NCBI RefSeq assembly: GCF_004283755.1
Contig: NZ_SHMH01000004.1
Span: 367,351 to 431,350, forward strand
Length of the DNA stretch: 64,000 nt
Direction: 5' to 3'
From: Pseudoxanthomonas winnipegensis
Lineage (GTDB): Bacteria > Pseudomonadota > Gammaproteobacteria > Xanthomonadales > Xanthomonadaceae
Shown here: one piece after another, positions 1 to 8,669 of the stretch
Layout of the letters: each line of letters begins with the position of its first letter
Position numbering within the stretch: position 1 is the first letter of the stretch
Program-made: the position numbers and the translations under genes
The notes under the pieces: generated by a model
The model's database searches: none
Told to the model about the DNA's origin: nothing
The model's input: only the letters and a program-made list of their open reading frames with translations

Positions 1-413
1 CCGCGGGTCTTGAGCTGCGGGTGCAGTTCGAGGCGCTCGTCCAGGTCGATCACGCGCGCCTGCGCCAGCTGCAGCTGCGCCAGGGCCACGCGGCTGCGGA
101 AGAAGGTGCTGCGCACGTCCAGTTCGCCGTGGTCGATGCGCAGCGCCTGCCGGCGCAGCGCCCAGTCCAGCGCGGCCCACAGCGGCACGGTCAACATCGC
201 CACCGACGCCAGTTGGAGGGCGATGGCGCCGAGGACGCCGCCGGCCGGCTGCGGGGTCGCCCGACCCGTCAGAGGCGCGATCGCCAGCGCGGCGGTGCAA
301 AGCAGCAGCGGCAGGCCGACCACCAGCACGAACAGCCAGAGCCGCGCGCTGCCGGGCGGCGGCGTGAGGGCCGGCGCCGCGCCCGCCGCATGCGATCGTG
401 CGTGCGATGTCAT
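1..413 (-). CDS. Membrane protein with bacterial PH-like domain (3' end outside window)
   Basis: A partial gene reading off the left edge; 137 codons are visible without a stop. The start ATG (413-411) overlaps the TGA of the upstream CPBP protease gene as ATGA, so the two are translationally coupled. The protein begins with a hydrophilic stretch of about 27 residues, then two hydrophobic segments (about residues 29-48 and 63-80), followed by a basic and acidic region (LRIDHGELDVRSTFFRSRV) resembling the start of the bacterial PH domain family (bPH). Such proteins are membrane-anchored and of unknown biochemical role. It is the last visible gene of the SPFH operon. The family call is by resemblance; the C-terminal part cannot be checked. 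Confidence 0.7.
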   Translation of the reverse strand, partial: MTSHARSHAAGAAPALTPPPGSARLWLFVLVVGLPLLLCTAALAIAPLTGRATPQPAGGVLGAIALQLASVAMLTVPLWAALDWALRRQALRIDHGELDVRSTFFRSRVALAQLQLAQARVIDLDERLELHPQLKTR

Positions 414-1216
414 GGCCGCACCAGGCCGATGAGCGGCATGGCCACGTGCAGGACCAGGTCGGCGCAGAAGTGGCCGAGCATCGCCATCTCCAGTCCGCGC
501 CGCCAGTACAGCCAGCCGAACACGATCCCACCCACGCCGTTGAGCAGCAGGGTGCGCGCCACCACGCCGGGCGTGAGACCCCAGACCTGGGCGGCCGTCG
601 GCAGGTGGCCGGCGCCGAACAGCAGCGCCGCGACGAGGATCGCCGCCCAGTACACGCCGGCACCGGGCACGGCGCGACGCAGGCGCGCCACGCCCCAGAC
701 CAGCAGGGTCATCAGGAACAGGCGCAGCTGCAGTTCTTCGGCGATCCCGCCATAGAACGACGCCAGCGCGCCGTTGATGGCCGAGGCCTGCGCGCCGACG
801 TGCGCCGGGGGATGCGTCATCGGCGGCAGCCAGCGATCGGACAGCGGCGAGAGCGCCACGATCGCCAGGCCCGCGCCCAGGCCCAGCAGGGCGCTGGTGG
901 CCGGGCGCAGCCGCGTCCAGTCCAGCGGGGTGCGATCGACCAGCCAGGCGCGCAGCACCGGGCTGCCCAGGCCGACGCGGTGACCCATGCGCAGGCCCAG
1001 CCAGGCCATCGCGCCGATGAGGACCACGGTCTGCAGCGCCTGCAGCACCATGACCAGCCCCAGCGGCACCGGCAGCCTGGCGAAGCGCTCGGGCATGGTC
1101 TGCGCCAGATAAGGCATCAGCGCCACCACCGCCAGCGCGGCGAGCACGCCCCAGACCGCGGCGAGCTTGAGATCGTCCACGCCGCGCGGCGCGGCCGGTG
1201 CGGGGGCGGCGTTCAT
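410..1216 (-). CDS. CPBP-family intramembrane metalloprotease
   Basis: A 268-residue polytopic membrane protein. It carries the CPBP (CAAX protease / bacteriocin-processing, Abi) signature: the EExxxR motif (E160, E161, R165), the FxxxH motif (F200, H204) and a third histidine at H249. These residues form the metal site in the type II CAAX protease family. About seven hydrophobic segments are visible. The start ATG overlaps the DUF4177 gene stop (ATGA) and the stop overlaps the PH-domain gene start, so it sits in the middle of a tightly coupled operon. CPBP proteins process membrane peptides or confer self-immunity; the substrate here is unknown. Confidence 0.85.
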   Translation of the reverse strand: MNAAPAPAAPRGVDDLKLAAVWGVLAALAVVALMPYLAQTMPERFARLPVPLGLVMVLQALQTVVLIGAMAWLGLRMGHRVGLGSPVLRAWLVDRTPLDWTRLRPATSALLGLGAGLAIVALSPLSDRWLPPMTHPPAHVGAQASAINGALASFYGGIAEELQLRLFLMTLLVWGVARLRRAVPGAGVYWAAILVAALLFGAGHLPTAAQVWGLTPGVVARTLLLNGVGGIVFGWLYWRRGLEMAMLGHFCADLVLHVAMPLIGLVRP

Positions 1217-1398
1217 TGCGGACGCTTGAAGACCAGCACCACCGGCTGCGCCGGCGCCGGCACGATCAGGTTGACCAGCTCCCAGCCCTGGTTGCCCTGC
1301 CTGGTGAGTTCCTCCTGGACCAGCTCGGTCTTCAGGGCGCCCAGCAGGCTGGGCTTCACTTCCACGGTGAGATAGCTCCAGCGGCGGTCGGTGCTCAT
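1213..1398 (-). CDS. DUF4177-like small protein
   Basis: A 61-residue protein, start [14 protein letters not shown]. The pattern of an N-terminal beta strand (W-x-Y-x-T-V-E-V), a helix, and the closing segment [13 protein letters not shown] followed by a V-L-V-F-K-R strand is that of DUF4177, a small domain of unknown function. Its ATG overlaps the stop of the ribbon-helix-helix gene (ATGA) and its stop overlaps the protease start. No signal peptide or membrane segment is present, so it should be cytoplasmic. Function unknown; its linkage to membrane proteins suggests an accessory role. Confidence 0.75.
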   Translation of the reverse strand: MSTDRRWSYLTVEVKPSLLGALKTELVQEELTRQGNQGWELVNLIVPAPAQPVVLVFKRPQ

Positions 1399-1580
1399 GC
1401 GTCGTCTTCCTGTGGATCGGGGATCGGGGGTCTGGGCAGGCGGCCGGCCTTGCGCAGCGCGTCGCGCAGCAGGTACTCGATCTGCGCGTTGAGCGAACGC
1501 AGGTCGTCGTCGGCCCACTTCTGGGCCGCGGCGAGCACCTCGGCGCTGATGCGCAGCGGGTAGGCCTTCTTCTCTGCCAT
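1395..1580 (-). CDS. Arc-like ribbon-helix-helix DNA-binding protein
   Basis: A 61-residue protein. The segment [20 protein letters not shown], followed by a second helix around [14 protein letters not shown], fits the ribbon-helix-helix (MetJ/Arc) fold: a short strand with alternating residues (YPLRI) and two helices, the second starting with SLN. These dimeric repressors bind palindromic operators, usually of their own operon. A perfect 17-base palindrome lies upstream of the first gene of this operon at 2586-2602 and is a natural candidate target (inference). The stop overlaps the start of the DUF4177 gene. Confidence 0.8.
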   Translation of the reverse strand: MAEKKAYPLRISAEVLAAAQKWADDDLRSLNAQIEYLLRDALRKAGRLPRPPIPDPQEDDA

Positions 1581-1586
1581 ATGGGC

Positions 1587-1664
1587 TCAGCCGTCCGTGT
1601 TCCGGCGTCCGCGCCGGACGGCGAGCACGACGAGCAGGACGGCAGCGGAGACGTGGGCAGGCAC
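1587..1664 (-). CDS. Possible 25-residue membrane peptide
   Basis: Between the SPFH stop and the ribbon-helix-helix gene there is a small open frame starting with GTG (1664-1662). It encodes 25 residues: a short N-terminus, a hydrophobic run ([12 protein letters not shown]), and a basic C-terminus (RRGRRNTDG). A single membrane helix followed by positive charges is plausible for a real micropeptide, and the gap in an otherwise overlapping operon is suggestive. No clear Shine-Dalgarno sequence is present. It may simply be spacer. Confidence 0.25.
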   Translation of the reverse strand: MPAHVSAAVLLVVLAVRRGRRNTDG

Positions 1665-1673
1665 TGGCGTTGC

Positions 1674-2558
1674 TCAGTACAAGCTGCCGGCGTTGACGAT
1701 GGGCTGGGTGGCCCGATCGCCGCACAGCACCACCAGCAGGTTGCTGACCATCGCGGCGCGACGCTCCTCGTCCAGCTGCACGGTGCCGCTCTTTTCCAGC
1801 TCGGCCAGGGCCATTTCGACCATGCCCACCGCGCCGGCGACGATGCGCGTGCGCGCGGCGATGACCGCGTTGGCCTGCTGGCGCTGCAGCATGGCCTGGG
1901 CGATCTCCGGCGCGTAGGCCAGATGGCTGATGCGCGCCTCGATCACGTCCACGCCGGCCTGGGTCAGGCGCTCGTCCAGGTGGTGCTTGAGCTGCTCGCT
2001 GATCTCGGCCGGATGGCTGCGCAGCGAGACCTGGCCGTCCTCGTGCTGGTCGTAGGGATGGCTGGTGGCCATCGCGCGCAGCGCCGCCTCGGACTGGATG
2101 TGCACGAAGCTCTCGTAGTCGTCCACGTTGTAGACCGCCTCGGAGGCCACGCTGACCTGCCAGACGATGACCGCGGCGATCTCGATGGGCGAGCCGTCCA
2201 GCTCGTTGACCTTCAGCCGGCCGCTCTCGAAGTTGCGCACGCGCAGGGAAACCTTCTTCTTGGCGTAGAAGGGGTTGTTCCAGCGCAGGCCGGACTGCTT
2301 GTCGGTGCCCACGTACTTGCCGAACAGGCTGATCACCGCGGCCTGGTTGGGCTGCAGCGTGTACAGGCCGATCAGGCAGAACAGCAGCGCCGCGGCCAGC
2401 ACGATGGCCACCACCACCCGGCTCGCCGAGGCCACGCCGGCGCCGTCCGGGTCGGGACCCAGGCCGGTGGCGAACAGCCACACCGCGCCGGCCAGCAGCA
2501 CCAGCAGCACCAACAGGAAGGGAAGGCCGGGCAGGGAACGGACGGGTTGTTCTTTCAT
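1674..2558 (-). CDS. SPFH/band-7 domain membrane protein
   Basis: A 294-residue protein with the ATG at 2558 preceded by GAGGA. Residues about 10-30 and 45-65 are hydrophobic; the SPFH/prohibitin-homology domain follows, starting at [20 protein letters not shown] and including the typical GLRWNNPF and [36 protein letters not shown] segments. SPFH proteins (stomatin, prohibitin, flotillin relatives) assemble into oligomers on membranes and organise proteases or lipid domains. It is the first gene of the operon that continues with a ribbon-helix-helix protein, a DUF4177-type protein, a CPBP protease and a PH-domain protein. An upstream in-frame extension of 33 residues exists but looks non-coding. 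Confidence 0.88.
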   Translation of the reverse strand: MKEQPVRSLPGLPFLLVLLVLLAGAVWLFATGLGPDPDGAGVASASRVVVAIVLAAALLFCLIGLYTLQPNQAAVISLFGKYVGTDKQSGLRWNNPFYAKKKVSLRVRNFESGRLKVNELDGSPIEIAAVIVWQVSVASEAVYNVDDYESFVHIQSEAALRAMATSHPYDQHEDGQVSLRSHPAEISEQLKHHLDERLTQAGVDVIEARISHLAYAPEIAQAMLQRQQANAVIAARTRIVAGAVGMVEMALAELEKSGTVQLDEERRAAMVSNLLVVLCGDRATQPIVNAGSLY

Positions 2559-2585
2559 GGCGGTGTCCTCGGATGTCAAGGGAAA

Positions 2586-2602
2586 GATATCAAATTGATA
2601 TC
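2586..2602. promoter_or_regulatory. Perfect palindrome, candidate operator of the SPFH operon
   Basis: GATATCAAATTGATATC is a perfect 8-base inverted repeat around a single central base. It begins 28 bases upstream of the SPFH start and is AT-rich in a region of very high GC. Position and symmetry fit a repressor operator; the ribbon-helix-helix protein of the same operon is the obvious candidate binder (inference). Confidence 0.6.
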
Positions 2603-2706
2603 GTCCTGCAAGTGCCATCCGTCGGCGCAGGCGGGCCGGGTCGGTCCGGGGACGCAAGAGACGGGCTGGCTAGAATGGCCGCCCCTTCTGCCTGGATCCG
2701 CCGCCC

Positions 2707-3903
2707 ATGACCACGCTCGGCACGCCGCGCTCGCCTTCCGCCACCCGCGTCCTGCTCCTCGGCTCGGGCGAACTGGGCAAGGAGGTGGCCATCGAGCTGC
2801 AGCGCTTCGGCGTGGAGGTCATCGCCGCCGACCGCTATGCCGACGCGCCGGCCATGCAGGTCGCCCACCGCAGCCATGTGCTGGACATGCTCGACCCCGC
2901 CGCGCTGCGCGCGCTGATCGTGCAGGAGCGGCCGCACCTGGTGGTGCCGGAGATCGAGGCCATCCACACCCCGACCCTGGTCGAGCTGGAAGCCGACGGC
3001 CTGCACGTGATCCCGACCGCGCGCGCCGCGCGCCTGACCATGGACCGCGAAGGCATCCGCCGCCTGGCCGCCGAGACGCTGGGCCTGCCGACCTCGCCGT
3101 ACCGCTTCGTCGACACGCGCGAGGATTATCTCGCCGCGGTCGCGGCCATCGGCCTGCCGTGCGTGGTCAAGCCGCTGATGTCCTCCTCGGGCAAGGGCCA
3201 GAGCACGCTGCGCAGCGAGGCCGACATCGCCCCGGCGTGGGATTACGCGCAGACCGGCGGCCGCGCCGGAGCCGGGCGCTGCATCGTCGAGGGCTTCATC
3301 GACTTCGATTACGAGATCACCCTGCTGACCGTGCGCCACGCCGGCGGCGCCAGCTTCTGCGCGCCGATCGGCCACTGGCAGAAGGACGGCGACTACCGTG
3401 AGAGCTGGCAGCCGCAGCCGATGAGCGCGGCCGCGCTGGCGCGCGCCCAGCAGATCGCCCGCGCGGTGACCGACGACCTGGGCGGGCGCGGCCTGTTCGG
3501 CGTGGAGCTGTTCGTCAAGGGCGACGCGGTGTGGTTCTCCGAGGTGTCCCCGCGCCCGCACGACACCGGCCTGGTGACGCTGGTGTCGCAGGACCTGAGC
3601 GAGTTCGCCCTGCATGCGCGCGCCATCCTCGGCCTGCCGGTTGGCGCGGGCGATGGCGAGACGATCACGACCGTCGCGCCTTCGGCCTCGTGCGCGATGC
3701 TGGCTCAAGGCCACGGCGTGCCGGTGTTCGCCCACGTCGAGGCCGCCCTGGCAGCGCCCGATACCGCGCTGCGCCTGTTCGGCAAGCCGCGCGTGGAAGG
3801 CCAGCGCCGCGTCGGCGTCACCCTGGCCCGCGGCGCCGACATCGACGCCGCCCGCGCCAAGGCGCGCGAGGCCGCGGCGGCGATCGAGATCACGCTGGCC
3901 TGA
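2707..3903 (+). CDS. purT: Formate-dependent phosphoribosylglycinamide formyltransferase PurT
   Basis: 398 residues, full length for PurT. It makes formyl-GAR from GAR, formate and ATP, the third step of purine synthesis, without folate. The N-terminal Rossmann-like region ([20 protein letters not shown]) and the [15 protein letters not shown] segment are typical. An ATP-grasp domain follows, with [14 protein letters not shown], the acidic [13 protein letters not shown] and the metal-binding [10 protein letters not shown] region. The start ATG is followed by a short variable N-terminus. It sits alone behind its own upstream region, divergent from the SPFH operon, and is followed after 10 bases by a nucleotidyltransferase gene. 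Confidence 0.97.
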   Translation: MTTLGTPRSPSATRVLLLGSGELGKEVAIELQRFGVEVIAADRYADAPAMQVAHRSHVLDMLDPAALRALIVQERPHLVVPEIEAIHTPTLVELEADGLHVIPTARAARLTMDREGIRRLAAETLGLPTSPYRFVDTREDYLAAVAAIGLPCVVKPLMSSSGKGQSTLRSEADIAPAWDYAQTGGRAGAGRCIVEGFIDFDYEITLLTVRHAGGASFCAPIGHWQKDGDYRESWQPQPMSAAALARAQQIARAVTDDLGGRGLFGVELFVKGDAVWFSEVSPRPHDTGLVTLVSQDLSEFALHARAILGLPVGAGDGETITTVAPSASCAMLAQGHGVPVFAHVEAALAAPDTALRLFGKPRVEGQRRVGVTLARGADIDAARAKAREAAAAIEITLA

Positions 3904-3913
3904 GGGAGCGGCG

Positions 3914-4693
3914 ATGCAGGAGCAGACGCAGAGGTCGTGGGCCGCACTGGGCGAAACATTGCAGCCCCGGCATCGGCAGGCCCTCGTCGAACTGCTGGCC
4001 TGGGTGCCGCAGATCGTCGCGCCGGCGGGGTTGGTCGTGTCGGGCAGCATCGTGCGCGGCAATCCAGGGCCGTCCAGCGATCTGGATGTGGTCATCCTCC
4101 ATGACGGCGCGTGGCGCCGTCGCGTGCAGCGCCGCTTCAACGGCGTGCCGGCCGAGCTGTTCTTCAATTCCCGCGCCTGGCTGCTGCACGCGATCCACAG
4201 CGAGGCCGATGCGGGCCGGCCGGTGATGGCGCACATGCTGGCCACCGGCGTCCTGGTGGCCGATCCCCGCGGCGCGATGGCGGACTTGCAGCGCCTGGCC
4301 TCGGAACGGCTGCAGCGCGGCCCCGGCCTGGACGAACAGGCGCTGACGCGCGAGCGCTATGCAGCGGCCACGCTGGTGGAGGATGCGCTGGACTTCATCG
4401 CCGAGCCCGACGTGGCCGACGCGGCGCAGGCCCGTGCCCTGGCCGTCGAGGCCCTGGTGGCCTACCACAGCCTGCAGCAGGGCCAGTTTCTGCCTCGGCC
4501 CAAGGAGCGCCTGGCGCTGCTCTCGCAAGCCGACCCGGTGTTGGCGGCGCTGTTGCGCCAGTCGCTCACCGGCTCGGGCGAGCAGGCCAGCGACGCGCTG
4601 CGCGCTGCCGCCGATCGGATCCTGGGCGTGTCCGGCTTCTTCGAATGGGATTCGGGCATCGATCCAACGCCGCCGCCCGTCGCAGGAGGTTGA
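3914..4693 (+). CDS. Nucleotidyltransferase-domain protein
   Basis: 259 residues; ATG 10 bases after purT, preceded by GGGAG. The N-terminal half carries the polymerase-beta-type nucleotidyltransferase signature SGSIVRGNPGPSSDLDVVIL, with the catalytic GS...SDLD motif near residue 50. The C-terminal half is helical, like the substrate-binding domains of kanamycin-type or MNT-type nucleotidyltransferases. The substrate is not predictable from the sequence. The short distance to purT suggests co-transcription. It is not an obvious antitoxin pair, as no HEPN partner follows; the next gene is convergent. Confidence 0.75.
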   Translation: MQEQTQRSWAALGETLQPRHRQALVELLAWVPQIVAPAGLVVSGSIVRGNPGPSSDLDVVILHDGAWRRRVQRRFNGVPAELFFNSRAWLLHAIHSEADAGRPVMAHMLATGVLVADPRGAMADLQRLASERLQRGPGLDEQALTRERYAAATLVEDALDFIAEPDVADAAQARALAVEALVAYHSLQQGQFLPRPKERLALLSQADPVLAALLRQSLTGSGEQASDALRAAADRILGVSGFFEWDSGIDPTPPPVAGG

Positions 4694-4750
4694 TCGCGGG
4701 GGCGTGCCTGCTTCCGGACGACGCTTGCGCTGTCCGGACGGCAGGGACGC

Positions 4751-6277
4751 TCAAGCAGATGCGGTCGCGTGCGCGTCGTTGGGCGCGGCCGGCCGGCGCA
4801 GCATGACAAGCACCACCAGCGCGGCGACGCCGGTGATGGCGCAGAGCACCCAGAGCAGCAGCTGCAGCGCATCGGTCTGCAGCGCGACCAGCCGTGCCGC
4901 GGGCAGCGTGGGAATCAGGCGCGCGGCCTGCCCCAGGTCGCCGGCGGCCAGCGCGGCCGCCGCCGCCGGAGCGTGGTCGCCTGCCGCGCCCATGTGCACG
5001 AGGTGCGATCGACTCAAGTCGGCGAGCAGGGCGCCCACCAGCGCCAGCGCGATGCCTTCGCCGGCCACGCGCATCGTGCCGAAGATGCCTGCGGCCATGC
5101 CGGCGCGTGAGGTGGGCACGACGCTGACCGACAGCGCATCCATCAGCCCCCAGGGCAGGCCCGTGCCGGCGCCGATCACCAGCAGCGGCGCCACCAGACC
5201 GGCCGGCGGGCCGCCGATCCGGCTCGCCAGCCAGGCCAGCCCCAGCGCCGCCACGAGCAGGCCCACCCCGCACAGAGCGCCCGCGGACACCTCGCGCGCG
5301 AGCCGTGCGGCCAGCATCGGCACGCCCAGCATCGGCGCCGACAGGGCCAGCATCACCAGTCCCGCACGCGCCGGGTCGAGACCTTCGATGCCGATCAGGT
5401 GCAGGGGCAGCAGCACCAGCAGGACGACATAGCCATAGCAGGTGGCCACCGGCAGCACCTGCACCCCGACGAAGCGCGCATAGCGGAACAGCGAGAGGTC
5501 GAGCATCGGCTGCGGACGACGGCCCTCGATCGCGATGAAGAGCGCCAGCAGCGCCAGGCTCGCGCCTGCGCAGCCCAGCGTGCCGGCGCCGAGCCAGCCA
5601 TGCAGCGGCACCTGCATCAGGGCCAGGGTCAGCAGCGAAACGGTCGCGGTGAAGGCCACCGCGCCTGGCCAGTCCAGTGGACCGCTCGAAGGTGCCCGGC
5701 TTTCCCGCATGGTGCGGCGCGCCAGCCACCAGGCCGGACCGGCCAGCAGCGCGCCGGCGGCGAACACCGCCCGCCAGCCAAGCCAGACCACCAGGCTGCC
5801 CGCCAGCAGCGGCCCGATCGCCAGTCCGGTGCCGAAGGTGGTGCCCAGCAGGCTAAAGGCGCGCAGGCGCGCCGGGCCCTCGAAGCGCTGCGCCAGCGCC
5901 GCGCTGCCGCTGGCCAGGGACGCGGCGGCGGCGACGCCCTGGCAGGCGCGCAGCAGGTCCAGCCACAGCAGGCTGGGCGCCAGGCACAGCAGCACCGAGC
6001 TGGCCGCGAACCCGGCCGTGCCGGCGAGGAACAGGCGCCGGCGGCCGAAGCGATCGGCCAGCGCGCCGGCCACCATCAGCAGGCTGCCGAAGGCCAGCAT
6101 GAAGGCATTGGTGACCCAGTTCAGGGCCGCGGCGCTGCCGCCGAGATCGCGGGCGATGGCCGGCACGGCCAGCGCGCCGGCGGAAAAGCTCAGCGGCATG
6201 GCCAGGGCGACGGCGCAGACGGCCAGCAGCAACAGGCCGCCATGCGCGGCAGGGGATGAGGAGGAAAGGTGGGACAT
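4751..6277 (-). CDS. MFS transporter of the 14-helix drug-proton antiporter type
   Basis: 508 residues from the ATG at 6277. It has about 14 hydrophobic segments and the MFS loop motif GALADRFGRRRLFLAG between helices 2 and 3, plus WLGWRAVFA and LDWPGAVAF regions typical of the DHA2 (EmrB/QacA) family. It probably exports drugs or metabolites in exchange for protons across the inner membrane. It is divergent from a LysR regulator at 6388, the usual arrangement for regulated exporters. An upstream in-frame GTG at 6310 would add 11 residues; neither start has a strong Shine-Dalgarno sequence. Confidence 0.88.
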   Translation of the reverse strand: MSHLSSSSPAAHGGLLLLAVCAVALAMPLSFSAGALAVPAIARDLGGSAAALNWVTNAFMLAFGSLLMVAGALADRFGRRRLFLAGTAGFAASSVLLCLAPSLLWLDLLRACQGVAAAASLASGSAALAQRFEGPARLRAFSLLGTTFGTGLAIGPLLAGSLVVWLGWRAVFAAGALLAGPAWWLARRTMRESRAPSSGPLDWPGAVAFTATVSLLTLALMQVPLHGWLGAGTLGCAGASLALLALFIAIEGRRPQPMLDLSLFRYARFVGVQVLPVATCYGYVVLLVLLPLHLIGIEGLDPARAGLVMLALSAPMLGVPMLAARLAREVSAGALCGVGLLVAALGLAWLASRIGGPPAGLVAPLLVIGAGTGLPWGLMDALSVSVVPTSRAGMAAGIFGTMRVAGEGIALALVGALLADLSRSHLVHMGAAGDHAPAAAAALAAGDLGQAARLIPTLPAARLVALQTDALQLLLWVLCAITGVAALVVLVMLRRPAAPNDAHATASA

Positions 6278-6346
6278 GGGGGCATCAGGGCGCGGGGAAC
6301 GTCGTGACACGCTATGGCGTCTGCAACGCTCGAAAAACCGCCAGGA

Positions 6347-6365
6347 TTTCCGTAAATTGAGGAAA
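6347..6365. promoter_or_regulatory. Inverted repeat, candidate LysR operator
   Basis: TTTCC-N9-GGAAA lies in the AT-rich gap between the divergent MFS and LysR genes. It matches the T-N11-A dyad expected for LysR-type regulators, which normally bind in such divergent promoters. Binding by the neighbouring regulator is inferred. Confidence 0.4.
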
Positions 6366-6387
6366 AAATCTCCGCAATGACCGCGGC

Positions 6388-7281
6388 ATGGATCAGTTGT
6401 CCGCCATCAACGTCTTCGTCAAGGCCGCCGAGCTGCGCAGCTTCGTCGCTGCCGGCGCTTCGCTCGGCCTGTCGGCGTCGGCGGTGGGCAAGCGGATCGC
6501 CGCGCTGGAGCAATCGCTGGGCGCGCGCCTGTTCCAGCGGACCACGCGCCGCATCGTGCTGACCGAGTCCGGCCACCTGTTCCTGGAGCGCTGCCGCCGC
6601 ATCCTGGATGAGCTGCAGGATGCCCAGGCCATGCTGTCGCAGGCCCAGCGCACGCCGCGCGGCACCCTGCGCATCGGCCTGCCGGTGATCGGCTACCGGT
6701 TCCTGCTGCCGCTGCTGCCCGAGTTCCGCCGCCTGTATCCGCAGGTCGAGCTCGACCTGGACTTCAACGACCGCATCGTGGATGTCGTCGAATCGGGCAT
6801 GGACGCGGTGATCCGCAGCGGCGTGCTGCCCGACTCCAGCCTGATGTCGCGGCGGCTCGGACCATTCCACTTCGTCCTGTGCGCATCGCCGGACTACCTG
6901 GCCCTGCGCGGCACGCCCCACACCCCGGCGCAACTACAGGCGCATGACGCGCTGCGCTTCCGCTTCCCGACCACCGGCAAGCTGCAGCCCTGGTCGCTCT
7001 CGGGGGTCGAAGGCGATGCGGGTCAGTCGGTGAGCGCCGTGCTGACCTGCAACAACATGGAGGCCTTGCGCGCGGCGGCCATCGGCGGCATGGGCATCGC
7101 CTACATGCCCGAGTTCCTCGCCCGCGATGCGATCAAGGACGGGCGCCTGGTGTCCCTGCTGCCGGCCTTCATGGAGACACCGGGGCAGTTCTCCATCCTG
7201 TGGCCGTCCAGCCGCCAGCTCTCGCCGAAGCTGCGCGTCTGGGTGGACTTCCTCAGCGAGCGGCTGTTCGTCTCGCCCTGA
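6388..7281 (+). CDS. LysR-family transcriptional regulator
   Basis: 297 residues, standard length. The N-terminal winged helix-turn-helix (about residues 1-60: MDQLSAINVFVKAAELRSFV ... KRIAALEQSLGARLFQRTTR) is followed by a periplasmic-binding-protein-like effector domain. It is of the subgroup that includes DsdC/PcpR-like and CrgA-like regulators (the LRIGLPVIGYRFLLPLLPEF segment). It is divergent from the MFS exporter and most likely controls that gene in response to an unknown ligand. Confidence 0.92.
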   Translation: MDQLSAINVFVKAAELRSFVAAGASLGLSASAVGKRIAALEQSLGARLFQRTTRRIVLTESGHLFLERCRRILDELQDAQAMLSQAQRTPRGTLRIGLPVIGYRFLLPLLPEFRRLYPQVELDLDFNDRIVDVVESGMDAVIRSGVLPDSSLMSRRLGPFHFVLCASPDYLALRGTPHTPAQLQAHDALRFRFPTTGKLQPWSLSGVEGDAGQSVSAVLTCNNMEALRAAAIGGMGIAYMPEFLARDAIKDGRLVSLLPAFMETPGQFSILWPSSRQLSPKLRVWVDFLSERLFVSP

Positions 7282-7311
7282 AGCCCGGGGACGCGCGAGC
7301 GACGGCGATCG

Positions 7312-8514
7312 TCAGCGCTGCAGGTCCGCCCACACCAGGTGATGGTCGCTGCCATCGGCGATGGCCGCGTGCGGATCGTCGCTGGCGGGCCAGAACACGC
7401 CGCCGCCCAGATACGAGAAGCCTACCGACGGCAGCACATAGTCCAGCCGCATCGCGCCGGCCTTGGGACCGAAGTCGCCGGTGACCTGGGCCGGGGCGCC
7501 GCGATGGGCGACGCCCTTGGCGGCGTAGGCGCGCGCGGTCGCCTCGCCGCCGGCGCTGGTCGGCGTGGGATGGCGCAGCACGCGCGGATGTTCGAGCAGT
7601 TCGACGATGGCCTCGTGGTGGCCGTCGCCGTCGACCGGGTCGTTGTTGAGATCGCCGGCGATGACGAACCGCGCGTCCGCCTCCAGTCCGCCGCAGCGGC
7701 CGGCGTCGTCGCACAGCCAGGCGGCGCCAGGCGCGTTGTCCAGGTAATGGCGCCACAGCGCGATTTCCTGCGCATTGCGCGCGCCGTTGCGGTCCTCCGG
7801 CCCGTCGAACACCGGCGGAGTCGGATGCGAGACCAGGAAGTGGACCACACCGCCCGGCGCGCGTACCGGCACGTCCCAATGCGACTTGGACGACAGCCGC
7901 AGCTGCGACCAGGCCACGGCCGAATACCAGGGCTTGCCGTTGCGCGGATCGATCGGGTTGGCCGCGCCGGGCACCTGCGACCACTTCAGCAGGCGGAAGC
8001 TGCGCACCGCGTCCGCATCGATCGGATACTTGGACAGCACCAGCATCCCGTATTGCCCCGGATGCAGGCCATAGCCCCAGGCATCGTTGCCGCCCGCGCG
8101 TCCCGGTCCGCCGACCTGGCCATCGTTGTCCAGGTCCAGGCCACTGGGTACGCCGGTGTTGACCTCGGCCAGATAGCGGTAGGGATAGCGCAGCGGCGCG
8201 CCGCCGCCGGGCTGGGCGACTTCGAGGAAACGATGCTGGAACAGATCGGCCGCGCGCTGCGCCGGGTCGTAGTCGAACTCGTTGAGCAGCACCAGATCGG
8301 GCCGCACGACCTGCAGCACCGCGGCGATCTTGCGCGCGTGTGCGCTGTCGCCTTCCAGTTCGGCGATCAGTTCGCCGGCCTGGTCCGAATACAGCGAGGT
8401 GTTGTAGGTCGCCACCCGCAGCGGGGCAGAGGGGGCGGGCGGCACGGCGGCATCGTGCGCGCAGCCGGCAAGCGTGGACAGGGCCATCAGGCAGAGCAGG
8501 GAAGTCAGTCGCAT
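7312..8514 (-). CDS. Endonuclease/exonuclease/phosphatase-fold lipoprotein
   Basis: 400 residues with a lipoprotein signal peptide (MRLTSLLCLMALSTLAGC, lipobox LAGC). The mature part has the EEP fold motifs: LVLLNEFDYDP (the metal-binding Asn-Glu pair), GDLNNDPVDGDGH and the closing GSDHHLVWADL. These are the residues of DNase I-like and inositol-phosphatase-like hydrolases. Proteins of this kind in Xanthomonadaceae are exported to the envelope; the substrate (nucleic acid or phosphoester) is not known. It is convergent with the LysR gene. Confidence 0.85.
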   Translation of the reverse strand: MRLTSLLCLMALSTLAGCAHDAAVPPAPSAPLRVATYNTSLYSDQAGELIAELEGDSAHARKIAAVLQVVRPDLVLLNEFDYDPAQRAADLFQHRFLEVAQPGGGAPLRYPYRYLAEVNTGVPSGLDLDNDGQVGGPGRAGGNDAWGYGLHPGQYGMLVLSKYPIDADAVRSFRLLKWSQVPGAANPIDPRNGKPWYSAVAWSQLRLSSKSHWDVPVRAPGGVVHFLVSHPTPPVFDGPEDRNGARNAQEIALWRHYLDNAPGAAWLCDDAGRCGGLEADARFVIAGDLNNDPVDGDGHHEAIVELLEHPRVLRHPTPTSAGGEATARAYAAKGVAHRGAPAQVTGDFGPKAGAMRLDYVLPSVGFSYLGGGVFWPASDDPHAAIADGSDHHLVWADLQR

Positions 8515-8570
8515 CGCAGGATTCTATGCGCCGCAGATGACACCCGGCGCCTGGCTAGCCTTCAACGCCC

Positions 8571-8652
8571 GTCATTCCTGCGAAGGCGGGACTCCAGCGG
8601 CTTTCGCACGCAAGCGCCAACGTCCTTGGGTTCCCGCTTTCGCGGGAACGAC
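8571..8652. repeat. REP-like inverted repeat
   Basis: Two imperfect complementary arms (8571-8597 and 8625-8652) built around GTCATTCCTGCGAAGGCGGG and TTCCCGCTTTCGCGGGAA. Each arm can itself fold into a hairpin. Such elements with a GTCATTCCCGCGAA core are scattered between genes in many proteobacterial genomes and are probably non-autonomous mobile repeats. Confidence 0.65.
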
Positions 8653-8669
8653 AATGAGCGGGTCAGCGG

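Noticed and set aside
2590..4245. Long minus-strand open frame of 551 codons across purT
   Set aside because: It lies antisense to purT, has repetitive Arg/Gly/Ala composition and no recognisable domain; such frames are expected at this GC content.
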